Source of the DNA: Locusta migratoria
Lineage: Eukaryota > Arthropoda > Insecta > Orthoptera > Acrididae
Assembly (NCBI GenBank): GCA_026315105.1
Contig: CM048747.1
Location: 278,167,491 to 278,231,490 of the forward strand
Direction: 5' to 3'
DNA: 64,000 nucleotides
Numbering within the stretch: the first letter of the stretch is position 1; each line of letters begins with the position of its first letter. Positions 50,020 through 61,429 of this stretch are shown one piece after another. A program made the translations under genes and the position numbers. The notes beneath the pieces are model-generated. The model made no database searches, had not been told where the DNA came from, and saw only the letters and a list, made by a program, of their open reading frames with translations.

Positions 50020-50205
50020 ATATGCAGTGTGCCTTTCCCTTCCGTTCCCGTCATTTCTTCTTCCCTTCTCTCCTCCTGATGAAGGAACTGTGTTCCGAAA
50101 GCTTGTCCTTTTGTCCCCCTTTTTTTCGGTATCTTCATTTGTGTAACTATCGGCGGTACAGCACAAAGGTAAGTACTGGCCAGCCAATCTCTGTCTTTTG
50201 AAAAA
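50020..50205 (+). mobile_element. PLE 3' tail, single copy
   Basis: GATGAAGGAACTGTGTTCCG ... CTATCGGCGGTACAGCACAA ... TACTGGCCAGCCAATCTCT matches the outer arms of the palindromes at 31854-33700 and 24001-24418, here as one unpaired copy. Confidence 0.8.
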
Positions 50206-51040
50206 TACTACTATCATGTTGGGTTTAAAACTATATGATGGAAGTGGCTGCATAAGAAAGTGATTTGTCTCCAAATACTGTTTGTGAGTATTGTGGCTTC
50301 TGCAGGGAAGTGTGTTACATTATCGTAACCAACAATACTGTCCCTATCAGAGAAGTATTTAAGGTCACAGAAACAGATGAAAGTCATATTGCTACAATAA
50401 AATACAAAAGAGGACATTGTTAAAGAACAAGGTGGAGCACATATGAGTGTTTGGGGTATCAGACTTTGAGAGAGATTCCAAGTAATATTTCAAGGTGAAA
50501 GTATACTCACAGGAGTAAGCAACCTTAGTTCCTCTGGTAAAACACTTAATACGTCCAGGGAGGAAAATTATAACTGACTGCTGGAGTTCATACCAAGCCT
50601 TACAGAATGAAATATTGTGAACCACAGTGTTGAATTTGTGTCAGCTGACAACCCGTTAGTCCATACAAAACTTCAAATGTTTGTGGAAACATGTTAAGAG
50701 TAGCAGCAAGAGCGATATTGCCCTAGTGGATGTGATGGAATGTATTTTTTCAATACCTATACTTCCACAATTTGCATCTTGCAGAAAAAAAGTTTCCCTG
50801 TGAAACATTGCCAGTGTCTCTCTGAGAAATTTATCATGTGTACCTGGGTTATGAACTGAAACCAGTGGTCTACACAATCAACGGATTGTAGGAAGATGAC
50901 AATGATAAAGAAGAATGTACTGATTAAGAATGGTATGTAAACTATGTGTGTAATTAATGCTGTGGTTGCCACATTCTCAATGTACTCTTGTCCAGTTAGA
51001 AAAGTAATTATCATTGGTCACAATGAAATGTTTCCTTTAC
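50206..51040. other. Fucosidase intron DNA, unrecognised
   Basis: AT-rich sequence with only short open frames and no motif. Confidence 0.35.
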
Positions 51041-51374
51041 AAACTGGTAGTTCTGTCTGTGAGATTACTATAACATTAAGGGACAAAATATGGGATTGGG
51101 AGTATTTTGTTGAATTTCCCATAACTGTTGTTAAGATTAAAAGTACAACTGGTGAGAATAGTAATTTGATTAACAATTAATTTTTGTTGAGGAACACATT
51201 TCATGAGATGATATGCAGAATTAAAAAATATCAATGTAAACTAAAGTCATCAACCCATAATATTTTCCTTATTAAACCACACAGTATCCCTATTTCCAAC
51301 AGAAAAGCATTAGGAAGAACATTATAAATGATGCAAACTTGATCTTGCAGGAAAGATACATTCAGGTGGATGTT
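51041..51374 (+). repeat. Retroelement protease segment, copy 1
   Basis: It begins ACTGGTAGTTCTGTCTGTGA and ends at CAGGTGGATG, and is almost identical to 52399-52733. It encodes the same 46 residues (TGSSVCEITITLRDKIWDWE onward). The catalytic Asp codon lies just outside the shared segment: copy 2 has DTGSS, copy 1 has QTGSS. Confidence 0.85.
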
Positions 51375-51375
51375 G

Positions 51376-51440
51376 TGGGAATGTTTTGTCAGAGCTGTGC
51401 TATGTAACACATCTACAAAATTTCTGACAAAACATTCCCA
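51376..51440. repeat. 18-bp perfect inverted repeat
   Basis: TGGGAATGTTTTGTCAGA (51376-51393) and TCTGACAAAACATTCCCA (51423-51440) are exact complements with a 29-nt spacer. They lie just beyond the end of copy 1. Confidence 0.85.
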
Positions 51441-51636
51441 TGGACCATCACTATACTATCATAGAATAAATTATATTTCATGAAGTATTTTACATATTAT
51501 CAGAGAGAAAATTTTATTTTATATGAACTAATCTGAGTACTATAATATATATATGTTCTGTTAAAGTACTGTTTAAATTATGGTTCTAATTTTAATTCAC
51601 AAAGAATTTAAATCATTTGTCCCTTTTAATACATAC

Positions 51637-51799
51637 CAAACACCTGAAGTAAGAGTGTCATTCTGAACCTTCCAAGGCTTTGTAGAATAAATAGCTTCCC
51701 CATTTACATGAAGCCATTTACCCATGTCTGTCAATCTCTCCTCAAATATTGTAGGGATCATTCCATCCTTTGTTGGACCAACATTCAAGAGCAGATTAC
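51637..51799 (-). CDS. FUCA1: Alpha-L-fucosidase, third-from-last exon
   Basis: The 163-bp exon on the minus strand has acceptor CTGATTTAG and donor GTTTG|GTATGT. It completes a Gly codon (GT), then encodes NLLLNVGPTKDGMIPTIFEE, followed by RLTDMGKWLHVNGEAIYSTK and PWKVQNDTLTSGV, and ends with TG of a split Trp codon. LLLNVGPTxDGxIP and GxWLxxNGEAIYxTxPW are the signatures of the end of the GH29 catalytic barrel and the start of the beta-sandwich. Catalytic residues lie in upstream exons, not found in the window. Confidence 0.96.
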
Positions 51800-52059
51800 C
51801 TAAATCAGATTTTTATTGTGTTTAGTTTCATAAAATTATTTAAAGTGGGTAGAAGAATTACCGGTATGTACAGCTACAGCTGCGCAACTACTCTGCAATT
51901 CACACTTGGAGCCTGGCAGAGGGTTCAATGAACCAATGTTAGGCTATTACTTTATCATTCCACAATCAAATAACATGCAGCAAAAATGAACATTTAAAGC
52001 TTTCTGTCTGAATTATTATTTATCTCCTATCAAGCAGGGATCCCTCACAATGCAGCACT

Positions 52060-53075
52060 ATTCAATTAAAAGGCAAACAAGGGGAGTATGCAGTGTCTCT
52101 AGTGGTATTTTTGATTTTTTAAAGTGTTCTACCAACAAAGTGTAATCTTGGAAGTAAAGTCCAGTGAATTTAAAGAGGTTTGTCAAAACTTACATGCAGA
52201 GTGGGGAATATCTTGTGAAACTGTTGACAGGTTAGAACAATTAGAAACTAAGAAACATTTAAGTGATCAGGTACAAATGAATTTTAAGTGAACGACGATT
52301 TGATAGTTGAAAATGAAAACTTTAGTAAACAGAAGGCAGATGGGAAGTCTTATCTAATAAGTCACACTGACAATTCAAAAGGCAAATGTCTTGTGGATAC
52401 TGGTAGTTCTGTCTGTGAGATTACTATAACATTAAGGGACAAAATATGGGATTGGGAGTATTTTGTTGAATTTCCCATAACTGTTGTTAAGATTAAAAGT
52501 ACAACTGGTGAGAATAGTAATTTGATTAACAATTAATTTTTGTTGAGGAACATATTTCATGAGATGTTATGCAGAATTAAAAAAAATCAATGTAAACTAA
52601 AGTCATCAACCCATGATATTTTCCTTATAAAACCACACAGTATCCCTATTTCCAACAGAAAAGCATTAGGGAGAACATTATAAATGATGCAAACTTGGTC
52701 TTGCAGGAAAGATACATTCAGGTGGATGCATGTTCTATCTGCATAATGCGTGTGGTATGCACAGGAGCCCTAGCCTTGTGACATTTACTTCTGCAAGCAC
52801 ATTTTACTACTGACACAAAATTTCTGTTCCTACACTTTGACTATAAACCCATGAGGCAACCAATCAACCTCCATGTCAATAGATAAAGGATGTGGGATGT
52901 GATATCTTTGTGACCAGCTTCATTGGGAGGACAGCTTCCCTGTTCTCCACCGGCCATATTGTAACCAGTTGTGTATGATCTGCTCTAATGTGCACAATAA
53001 AGTGTTTGCTTAATTGAATAAATGTGGTTTCATTGGGGGGTAAAACCCCACTTGATTCCCCACACCCACGTAAGT
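52060..53075 (+). mobile_element. LTR retroelement fragment: protease copy 2 and 3' LTR end
   Basis: The frame 52288-52536 has KGKCLVDTGSSVCEITITLR, with a D-T-G of a retroelement aspartic protease, ending in TAA. The coding region stops there; no RT follows. At 52985-53055 TGCACAATAAAGTGTTTGCT ... ATGTGGTTTCATTGGGGGGT resembles the LTR end of the element at 39376-43690 (TGTGTGCAATAAAGTCTAGA ... ATGTGGACTTTC). It looks like a copy with most of pol deleted, inserted in the fucosidase gene. Confidence 0.6.
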
Positions 53076-53079
53076 GATA

Positions 53080-54040
53080 ACCACTTTTTGAAAAAGTTTC
53101 AAAGATTCATAAATGCTGCAAAAAAATTGAATTTTACATTTATTATGCAATACGTTTATATCATGAATATGATCATGGAAAGTAAAACTCTTTAAATGAA
53201 TATTTGAGCCTAGATGCTATGTCACTGCTACTAGACAATTTAAACGGTGTTTGACCTATCCATGACATAAGCCTTTATTAGTGAATAGAGACATGTAAGC
53301 CAAAGAGTAACAATATTATTCAAACTTTGTTCACACTAACAATAATAGAGTGATGTGTGAGACATTTAGAAAAAGTTTAAATGTTATATGTTTATCAATC
53401 TGGCCAAGCAGATAAATTTATTTACACACAGAGAACTTTACTTACCCATAGACCCTGTTAGTAAGGTAAACATGTTAAAAAAAAGGGGTAACACTCAAAT
53501 CAAATGTGAGTAGAATTGCCAAGACATGTCATAGCACCTGTGACAAGGCAAACAATGCTGTAAAGTAGAAATAAGTTCATCTTGTACTTCAAATGTCATA
53601 TGTTGAAATAACTGAACTACCTGAGACTAAGTAACATGAGGTAGAAACCATGTTACACTGATTTGTCTATATGTTGCATATGGACAAACACTATGTCTTA
53701 ATCGGATGCATCAGCAATTATTACACTAATAATATGGGTACAATGAGTTCTGAATATTAAAAGATTCTCAGAGTGAAGTAACCAGTAAACATTAGATCTA
53801 TTGAGAAAGTATCGGCTGTTTTCAAAAGTAGAAAGAGTTCGTCTGCTTGCCCAGAAAATCAGGAAGTGCCAGTGAAATAATTTTAAATGAGTATGATAAA
53901 AATTGTTAAATATTAACTGACACCATACAGAAATTTTCATTTAGAGATAAAAAAATTCTGTTGCTACTACCAAGAACGATGTTTTAATTATGTATTTATA
54001 ATGTACATGTGAATCTTTTGCACTACTAATGGAAACTCCA
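53080..54040. other. AT-rich DNA, nothing recognised
   Basis: I looked on the minus strand for upstream fucosidase exons (a GGN-ending exon with a GT donor) and found none that translate to GH29 motifs. Short frames lack domains. Confidence 0.4.
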
Positions 54041-54734
54041 GGTTAGAATTCAACACTATAACAAGGACAGTTTACAACTCACTGCAAAGATGTAACGACA
54101 AGCTGTGACAAGTACATAAAAATGCAAACATATACGACACTTAAGCTAACAGCCATGTCCTCCTTCAGAATAAAGAACATTCACGCAATCACAAAGACAC
54201 ACTTCACAGTCACATAGCCATCATCACCAGCTCCTGCACTCTGCATCACACTCCGCAGTGAGGAAATAGAGAAGGGTAGGAGGGGATAGGAAGGTTGTGT
54301 CATTGTTGTGGGAATGGATACAGTACAGTCTTACAGAGCATGTATATATTAGATGGATGGACTGAGATGGGTAAGGAGGTGGGTAAGGAGAAATATGGCG
54401 AAGAAAGGAGAGTCATCTGCAATCTCAAAAAAAATCCCGACATAATCATTCTCCTTGCAGACAAAGGTTCCACCATTCCACTGCTCTAATTCTGATTTGT
54501 AGTGACTACCTGTAGAAGGGCTCCACCAACTACCTGACTCTTCCACCTACAAGTTGTGCCGAAATGCCAGCATCCCAAAAGTCCAACAAGATCTCCAATC
54601 CCTGATGAAATCATACTGCCCCTCTTAGCAGTTCTCTCCTGAATCCATCTCCCTCCTCACCATACCAGTGCCCCACACACCCACCTTCTAAATTCTCCCT
54701 AAAGTCTGCAAACCATATAATCCTCGACATCTGA

Positions 54735-55211
54735 TTGTGGCTGGTTACTGTGCTGCTAACCAAAAGAATTTCAGCCCACATTTACCAACACCTTCAACCA
54801 ATTGTCCAAAATCTATCCTCCCATACCAACCACTTCCTCCACCAACTCCCCACCATTCCCACACCTTTACCTCCTGGATCCTTACTTGCCACAGTGGATG
54901 CCACCTTCTTACACACCAACATCTCAAATTCCCCATGGCCTTGCTGTTCTCGGTCACTACCTCCCCAACATCCTTCTGAACTAAAGCCCCTGGTTCCTCA
55001 TAACTCTCACCAAATGTATCCCAAAAACTACTTTTCCTTTGAGGGGAAAGTTTACCCTCAAATCTGTGGCACAGCCATGGGCACCCGCATGACACCTTCC
55101 TATGCCAACCTGTTTATGGACCATCTGCAGAAATCCTTCCTAGCATCCCAAAACTCCAAACCTCTAGTCTGGTTCAGGTTTATTGATGATATTTTCAACA
55201 TCTGGACTTAG
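54735..55211 (+). pseudogene. Penelope-like reverse transcriptase fragment
   Basis: A 158-codon frame contains the PLE RT palm: YFSFEGKVYPQICGTAMGTR, followed by MTPSYANLFM and then RFIDDIFNIW with the catalytic Asp-Asp. PLE RTs are telomerase-related and distinguished by the Q-x-x-G-x-A-M-G block. The frame starts within the RT fingers and stops right after the Asp-Asp motif; neighbouring frames continue on both sides, so the original ORF was longer. Confidence 0.85.
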
Positions 55212-56210
55212 GGCCAGAACACCTTATCCTCCTTTCTTGTAAACTTCAACTCCTTCTCGCCCATCTGCTTCACATGGTCTTTCTCAACACACCATGCCAC
55301 ATTCATGGATGTTCAACTCCACCCCACTGATGGCTCCATCCACACTTCCGTCCATATTAAACCTATCAACCACTAAAAGTACCTACTTTTTGACAGTTGC
55401 TATCCCTTCCACACCAGAAAATTCTTCCCTTACAGGCTGGCCTCCCATGGATGGTGTATCTGCAGTACCAAGAACTCCCTGCCTGCCTTCACAGACAGAA
55501 CGTACCCCACAGACCTAGTTCGCAAACACATCTCCCATGCCATATCCCCACTCACCCCAAATCCTCCCTCTATCACCTGTAGCCATCCACAAAACAGCAC
55601 CTGGTACTCCCTGGACTGGAACAACTAAACTGCATCCTTCGCCAAGATTTTGATTTTCTGTCCTCATGCCCAGAACTGAGAGACATCCTGCTCAAAACCC
55701 TTCACACTCTTCTGAAAGTGGTATTCTGTCACCCTATCAACCTACACTACATCCTTGTCCATACCTAATCCACCAAAAAATCCAGCGCACTGCCATAGGG
55801 ATCATATCCTTATGAAAGACCCCACTACAAGACCTGCCAAATCGACCCACCCAGCACTTCCTATTCCAGTCCCATCACAGGCTTCTCCTACTCAATCAGA
55901 GGCTGGGCAACGTGTGAAAGCAGCCATGTAATTTATCAACTATGCAGCTTTCTATATGAATGGCCACTGCTGAACTGTGACCAAAAACAAGGCAGACCAC
56001 CATGTGGCACAACATGTAGTGGAGCATATGCTCGATTTCAATGGCTGCTTCAATACCTGGGCTATCTGGACCCTCCTACCACTTACCATCAGCTTTTCTG
56101 ATTCCCCAATATCAAAATTATCCCGATCTCAACCTACAATAACTCCATTTTTTCCACACTCAACAGTTCCTATCCCCTGTATTCTTCATCTCTCCTATTT
56201 GAACGTGCAT

Positions 56211-56825
56211 ATAGACGAAGATTACTCACCAGGCGAAGGAGCACAGGTGTAACAGCATCACAAATAAATAAATGAATACACACACACACACAAATGCAAG
56301 CTTTCGCAACCCAGTTGCTTCTTCAGGCAGAAGGGAAGGAGAGGGAAAAGGAAATGATGAGGATTTTAAGGAAGGGGGTAAGGAGCCATTCCAATCCCGG
56401 GAGAGGAAAGACTTACCTTGGGGGGAAAAAATGGAGGGTAAACAAATGCACACGCACCCACACATTCACACAGACACAAGTACACCTAGGCAGACATACT
56501 GTAGAAAGCAAAGAAGTTCATCTTTGCTTTCTACAGTATGTCTGCCTAGGTGTACTTGTGTCTGTGTGAATGTGTGGGTGCATGTGCATTTGTTTACCCT
56601 CCATTTTTCCCCCCAAGGTAAGTCTTTCCTCTCCCGGGATTGGAATGGCTCCTTACCCCCTTCCTTAAAACCCTCATCATTTCCTTTTCCCTCTCCTTCC
56701 CTTCTGCCTGAAGAAGCAACTGGGTTGTGAAAGCTTGCATTTGTGTGTGTGTGTGTGTATTCATTTATTTATTTGTGATGCTGTTACACCTGTGCTCCTT
56801 CGCCTGGTGAGTAATCTTCGTCTAT
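56211..56825. repeat. 615-bp near-perfect palindrome in the PLE
   Basis: ATAGACGAAGATTACTCACC at the left pairs with GGTGAGTAATCTTCGTCTAT at the right end. The arms are continuous reverse complements to a 6-nt loop (AGTTCA, 56515-56520). The arms include AGAAGGGAAGGAGAGGGAAA and its complement. The same core unit forms the palindrome at 9810-10255. Confidence 0.92.
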
Positions 56826-56873
56826 TTTATATATTTAATTTTTCCTGCTAGGAATTTTTCATCTTAATATTCG

Positions 56874-56924
<51 letters not shown>

Positions 56925-57209
56925 ACATTTTTTATGTGCCTGCCACAGCTCGTTGTTATGTCTTTGCAGCAGGATGTAAACCAACATTATGAAACATTAA
57001 TATATTGTTGAATCTTTTGTGCTTTAGTTATAGAATTTAGTTTTAAGTAAGTTCTTAATTTATTTTGTTTTGAAGGGACACTTTCTAAGCCTGATAATGG
57101 TTTACAAAGTATAATTTGATCTGTATATATAAATACTATATAAAAAATTTGATCAAAGAATAACTTGCTTTACATGGAAGTCTTACTTAAGTTTTGGCCA
57201 AGTCGCAGT

Positions 57210-57691
57210 TGTATAGTGTGTAAACTGTTAGATGGCAGAGTTGTGAGGGGGAAGCAGGGAGCAGAGGAAGCAAGACCTGCCTCACACCCTGGCAACGGCG
57301 GGGAGTGAGGCGAGGGGGGAGGAGACTAGCCACGCCTACGTCCTGCAGTGTCTATGCGGCATGCTTCCGCGAAAGTACAGGTGGCGCACATCGCTTTAAA
57401 TGTTGGTCGTAAATGAAACAAAGCATCATACTCATGAGAATGGTTGATAACGATACCAACTACAGGAATCATTCACTTAAGTTACATATTACACAAAATG
57501 GAACACTCAGAACACTGGTATGCAAACAGTAAGAAAGATGTCTATTGTTGCCTCCCACAGCACTTTCAGTCAGTAATGTTGGCTGCAGCCTCGAAAGAAA
57601 AACTGCCTGCCGAAACCGCCCAACGTCTACCGACTTGTACCAATTCAGGACTAGGGTGAGCTCTGCCATCTAACAGTTAACACACTGTACA
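57210..57691. mobile_element. MITE-like element with 30-bp TIRs and a GC-rich core
   Basis: Left end GTGTGTAAACTGTTAGATGG continues GCAGAGTT. Inverted right end GTGTGTTAACTGTTAGATGG continues GCAGAGCT. TA flanks the TIRs on both sides, as in Tc1/mariner MITEs. The core (57250-57400) is far richer in G+C and CpG than its surroundings. No transposase frame. Confidence 0.75.
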
Positions 57692-58045
57692 ATGCTTTTG
57701 GGTGACTACTGAAATGAAACAAGAAAGATCTACAACAATATTTAAACACAGCTACCACCCTATTTCCTGAGCTAAATATACTAAATTGAAAATGTAGTGA
57801 TTATTATACACCGCTGATTATCAAAAGTGAATAAGCAATATAAAACAGCCTATCAATTTGTAGGAACATCAAATATGAAATAGTTCATTGTAAATCTGCA
57901 AATATGTAGAAGCACACAGCTGATCAAATAGATGACATGATTATCAGTTCAGATACCAATGTAGAGTAAATGAATGTACAGAAGATCCCACATGTGAGCT
58001 TTTACTAATAATCAAATTTAGATTAAATTTTGACAGAGTTATAAG

Positions 58046-59082
58046 TAGAGGTCTGCACAGATAAGAAAACTGTTATCCGCATACGCACCGCATCCGCAAG
58101 CCTCAGATACACAACCGCATCCATGGCACTTTATCTGCATCCCAAAGTTCTTTATCCGCATCCGCAGTTATTAAAGTTTTGAATGGGTAATAGGACTTCT
58201 CAAATCATAGTAACTGTTCTATACCTACTCCAAAACAGGCTACTTCAAACAGGAAAACATTGCCTCTATGAGCTCACACAGTAGTGCTTCGGAGCCTGTG
58301 TGGTCAGAGCACTACGTCACCTGTTTAATACAGGTATCTTCTTAAATTTATTTTCCCTATGTTAACACACAAGAGGTTATGTGACACAAAGCAAAGCATG
58401 TCATTTCAAGTGTTAGAACTGCCATCTTCTTCTTATTGGTAACTGTCAACAAAAAGAGACAATGTCAGCTGCAGGTACGGTCAGTCTCTACAATCTAACT
58501 TTGTGTACCTTCCTAAATAAATTACTTTCACTGTACACTGTATCTGATAATGAAAGGTGCTAAAAATGGTATTGTCAATATTTAATACTTCCATCACCAT
58601 TTACCTAATACATAAACATGATTGTATGTTTGTATTTTTGTTTGTATTTTACGCATGGCTGTACCATTCATTTGGTTGCGATGAAACTGACAACATATTG
58701 CTGGCACTTTCGCGACAGTTATTGACATAATTAAATGACTGCCAACACGTAGTTCAGAAGATATGCGCCCACATCTATAAGAAACTGTGCCGTCTTAAGA
58801 AACCCAGATCTACATGCAACTTTGAACAGTACAATGTCTTTGCTGACAAGATTGATAAGTTTTCCAGTTGCAGTTGTCTTCAAATTTGGAGGAACTTCAG
58901 GAACTTATGCATCTGTCTGGGTATTTAAATAAGTAATTATGCTTTTTTGTCCTGTCTCAAGTGAATGTTTCAGCAAATTTGAAGTTCCACTTTTGTGTCC
59001 AGTGTAAGAATATACTTTTTTACACTCAGAACAGGCCACTATATTGTTCATCTTTTCCTTGTCATCAAATACATATCTTCTT

Positions 59083-59141
<59 letters not shown>

Positions 59142-59662
59142 GACGATTACAATTTCTTTTCCTTCACTAATTTCAAATAACCTCTTTTCACTTTACACGG
59201 ACTAGTATCCATTGATGTCGGGTTCATTTTTAGAAAGAATTCACTACAATATACCTACTTTGTCACTCGGTCACTACAAAATGCTAAATGAAGGCAGCAG
59301 ATATTTGGCATGGCACCTCTGGTGGGCAGTGGGCCGGTTTGCCACCCAGAAAGCACTTGACAGACTGCAGATAAAACAAGGTCGCGTGAATGGGTTAGGC
59401 GCAGGTCCCTCGGGTACAGCTACGTCCGCTGTGGCCAGGTGGATGAGGACAACAGACTTCCGCTCTACCTGTGCCCTGCAAGGATTCCAAGAATGTCCAC
59501 AGACATTAAGTTTTCAGCTAACACTTGACAGATGGGCTGGGAAGATACCTCTCTCTTTATCCACATATAACATGTGGATATCTGCATCACTCACAATTTT
59601 ATCTGCAAAGTAAGAAATACTGCGGATATCTGTGGATATATCTGCATCCACATAGACCTCTA
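58046..59662 (-). mobile_element. hAT-type transposon with BED zinc-finger remnant
   Basis: Ends TAGAGGTCTGCACAGATAAG and, inverted from the right, TAGAGGTCTATGTGGATGCA. Flanks are GTTATAAG (58038-58045) and GTTATAGG (59663-59670), an 8-bp duplication with one change. Subterminal repeats of TATCCGCATCCGCA type are inverted at both ends. On the minus strand at about 59065-58960 the frame reads VACSECKKVYSYTGHKSGTS, then NLLKHS, a BED-type zinc finger as at the N-terminus of hAT transposases. The catalytic part is missing. A run of 52 T (59085-59136) lies just upstream of the finger. Confidence 0.78.
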
Positions 59663-59735
59663 GTTATAGGTCATTAATGACAAATCCACTGTTTAGATGA
59701 ACTCATTTTTATTTCTGATCAGTCATGTCACAGAG

Positions 59736-60361
59736 TTAACACATTCATGACTGGTGTAAGTGATCCTGAATGGGGCAGCTGGACTGCTGTTTTTAACAAG
59801 TTTTTTGAAAATTACAGCTTTCTAACTATGAATGCAATAATTGGCTGTCTCATTTGAAATAATGAAACCTCATTTATGCAATTAAAATTTATCATTAAAT
59901 ATTAAAATTAGCATATGCACAATTTTTTTATTAAATATTGTTTTTATTACCCCCAAAAAAACCTGTACATATGATTCTTACAGATAATCACCTTCTCCTT
60001 CTGAAACAGAATCATCTAGTCTCTCTTCCAGGGCATTGAAAACATCACTCTCATGTAAATACAATGTATCAAGAATAGGCAGAGTGTGAGCAATGCAAAT
60101 AGCACATAGCAGTGTAGGACTCAACGGAGGTGGGAAATACAAAAATCTTTTTTAGCGTACAAATAGTTAAATCTTCACTCACTATGTGGCAGCACAATGC
60201 AGAGAACCTTCCTTGTTAATTTTACATGGTTGCCAACAGAGGGCAGGTTGTGCAAGGCAGCTACTGATTTATTAGTGTTGCATGAGTCAGACACTGGTGC
60301 CATCCACCTGACTGACTACAGCTGAACAAGTCTGACTAGGGCACCATCCAGAATGAGTTAA
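59736..60361 (-). mobile_element. piggyBac-like element, internally deleted
   Basis: TTAA is present at 59736-59739 and 60358-60361. The adjoining ends, CACATTCATGACTGGTG and (inverted) CTCATTCTGGATGGTG, are imperfect TIRs. On the minus strand at about 60100-59985 a frame has LYLHESDVFNALEERLDDS and VSEGEGDYL, an acidic stretch like the N-terminus of piggyBac transposases. The DDD catalytic domain is gone. Confidence 0.55.
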
Positions 60362-61065
60362 AAATAATAATGAATCATAGCTATATAAATGTTACAATAA
60401 TTTTCTTATTAATGTTTTCAAGTTATCATGATAAATATGATATTCATTGTTACTTCCCATATTTAAGTATATGTTCAGTAATTAGAAATAATTACAAATG
60501 CTTAAATGGTATTGTGGCAACATACATAAATGGAACACTCTGCATCAATCTCCACAGCATATACTATGTCTTGGCAACTGACGTTCTTTTTGAGGCAAAA
60601 TCTCAATTTGAAGAGTTGCCACCATTACTGTAGTCTATGCTGGAACATTGTACCATTAATGTGAACAAAGTTAAGTCACTTCTACATGTGCTTGGTTATT
60701 GGGGATTAAAACTCCTACACCTCCCCATAGTGGTGATTCCAATTCTTTTACATTTTTTTTTTCATTGATAGTGTTTTTTCACAGCTACCACACTGGTATT
60801 CTGCCTCAAATATGGTTTTACTGGTTCTACCACCACCAGGTTTTCGCAGCAGATTCACTTGAGTTATGCATGTCTAATGTGCATGGATCTCCAAGTGCCT
60901 CACACCACAGAGTGTGAATGAGTTAGGTATAATTACAGTGACTCTGGTTTTGGGACTCCTAACGTGCTTCGCTCATACACATTGTCTAGAACTGTACTTC
61001 CAGACACTTGAACTCTTTCACAAGTTCTATTAAAGATATTAAACTGAATTAGAGGCATTGATTAA
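60362..61065. other. Unrecognised DNA
   Basis: An 87-codon frame at 60370-60633 has no motif I can identify. The region is AT-rich and contains no obvious repeat ends. Confidence 0.35.
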
Positions 61066-61069
61066 AATT

Positions 61070-61150
61070 TATGCTGTGGCCGGGATTCAAACCTGGCACC
61101 TCCTGCTTATTAGGCAGACGCCATAGCCATAAGGCCTCCGAGGCTTAATG
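61070..61150 (-). repeat. tRNA-like segment (SINE head)
   Basis: On the minus strand: GGCTATGGCGTCTGCCTAAT is A-box-like and CCAGGTTTGAATCCCGGCC holds a B box. No complete cloverleaf. It begins about 60 bp before the inverted repeat at 61210. Confidence 0.55.
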
Positions 61151-61209
61151 ATTACAACGATTGCCATGGATAGTCTTAAGGCACGTCCCCTACACTACAT
61201 AAATTTCAG

Positions 61210-61340
61210 CTCTGCCTCTTGTTCCCTTATAAATATGTATAAAATTGCCAAGGTTCTCCAACAGTGGAATAGCACCCCAGCAAAGTACGTTAATGAGAAA
61301 TGCAATTTGATGCATATTTATAAGGGAACAAGAGGAAGAG
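61210..61340. repeat. 30-bp inverted repeat
   Basis: CCTCTTGTTCCCTTATAAAT at 61215 pairs with ATTTATAAGGGAACAAGAGG at 61316, with a 70-nt spacer. It could be the ends of a short non-autonomous element. Confidence 0.8.
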
Positions 61341-61429
61341 TTGAAGAACAAAAAGAACGGAAAGAACACTCCCGACAGCATGGGTCTTCACTGCGAGTGC
61401 TACCTCGACACCCTGCCATCGGTTGATGA

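Larger units (their letters stand above)
54046..57000 (+). mobile_element. Penelope-like element with inverted terminal copies
   Basis: The 5' end (54046-54190) is an inverted copy of the PLE tail: read on the minus strand it gives TTCTTTATTCTGAAGGAGGA ... TTGCAGTGAGTTGTAAACTG. A diverged direct tail occurs at its own 3' end (56915-57000, CACAGCTCGTTGTTATGTCT). Between them are a frame-broken N-terminal region, the RT (54735-55211), RT end, endonuclease remnant (to 56210), a 615-bp palindrome (56211-56825) and a (TG)n run (56887-56921). This is the longest PLE in the window. Confidence 0.8.

Noticed and set aside
51600..51636. Fucosidase exon continuing past 51637 (open frame to 51597)
   Set aside because: The extension VLKGTNDL does not match the family, whereas splicing at TTTG|GTATGT joins exactly to the next exon to give WYTQSG.
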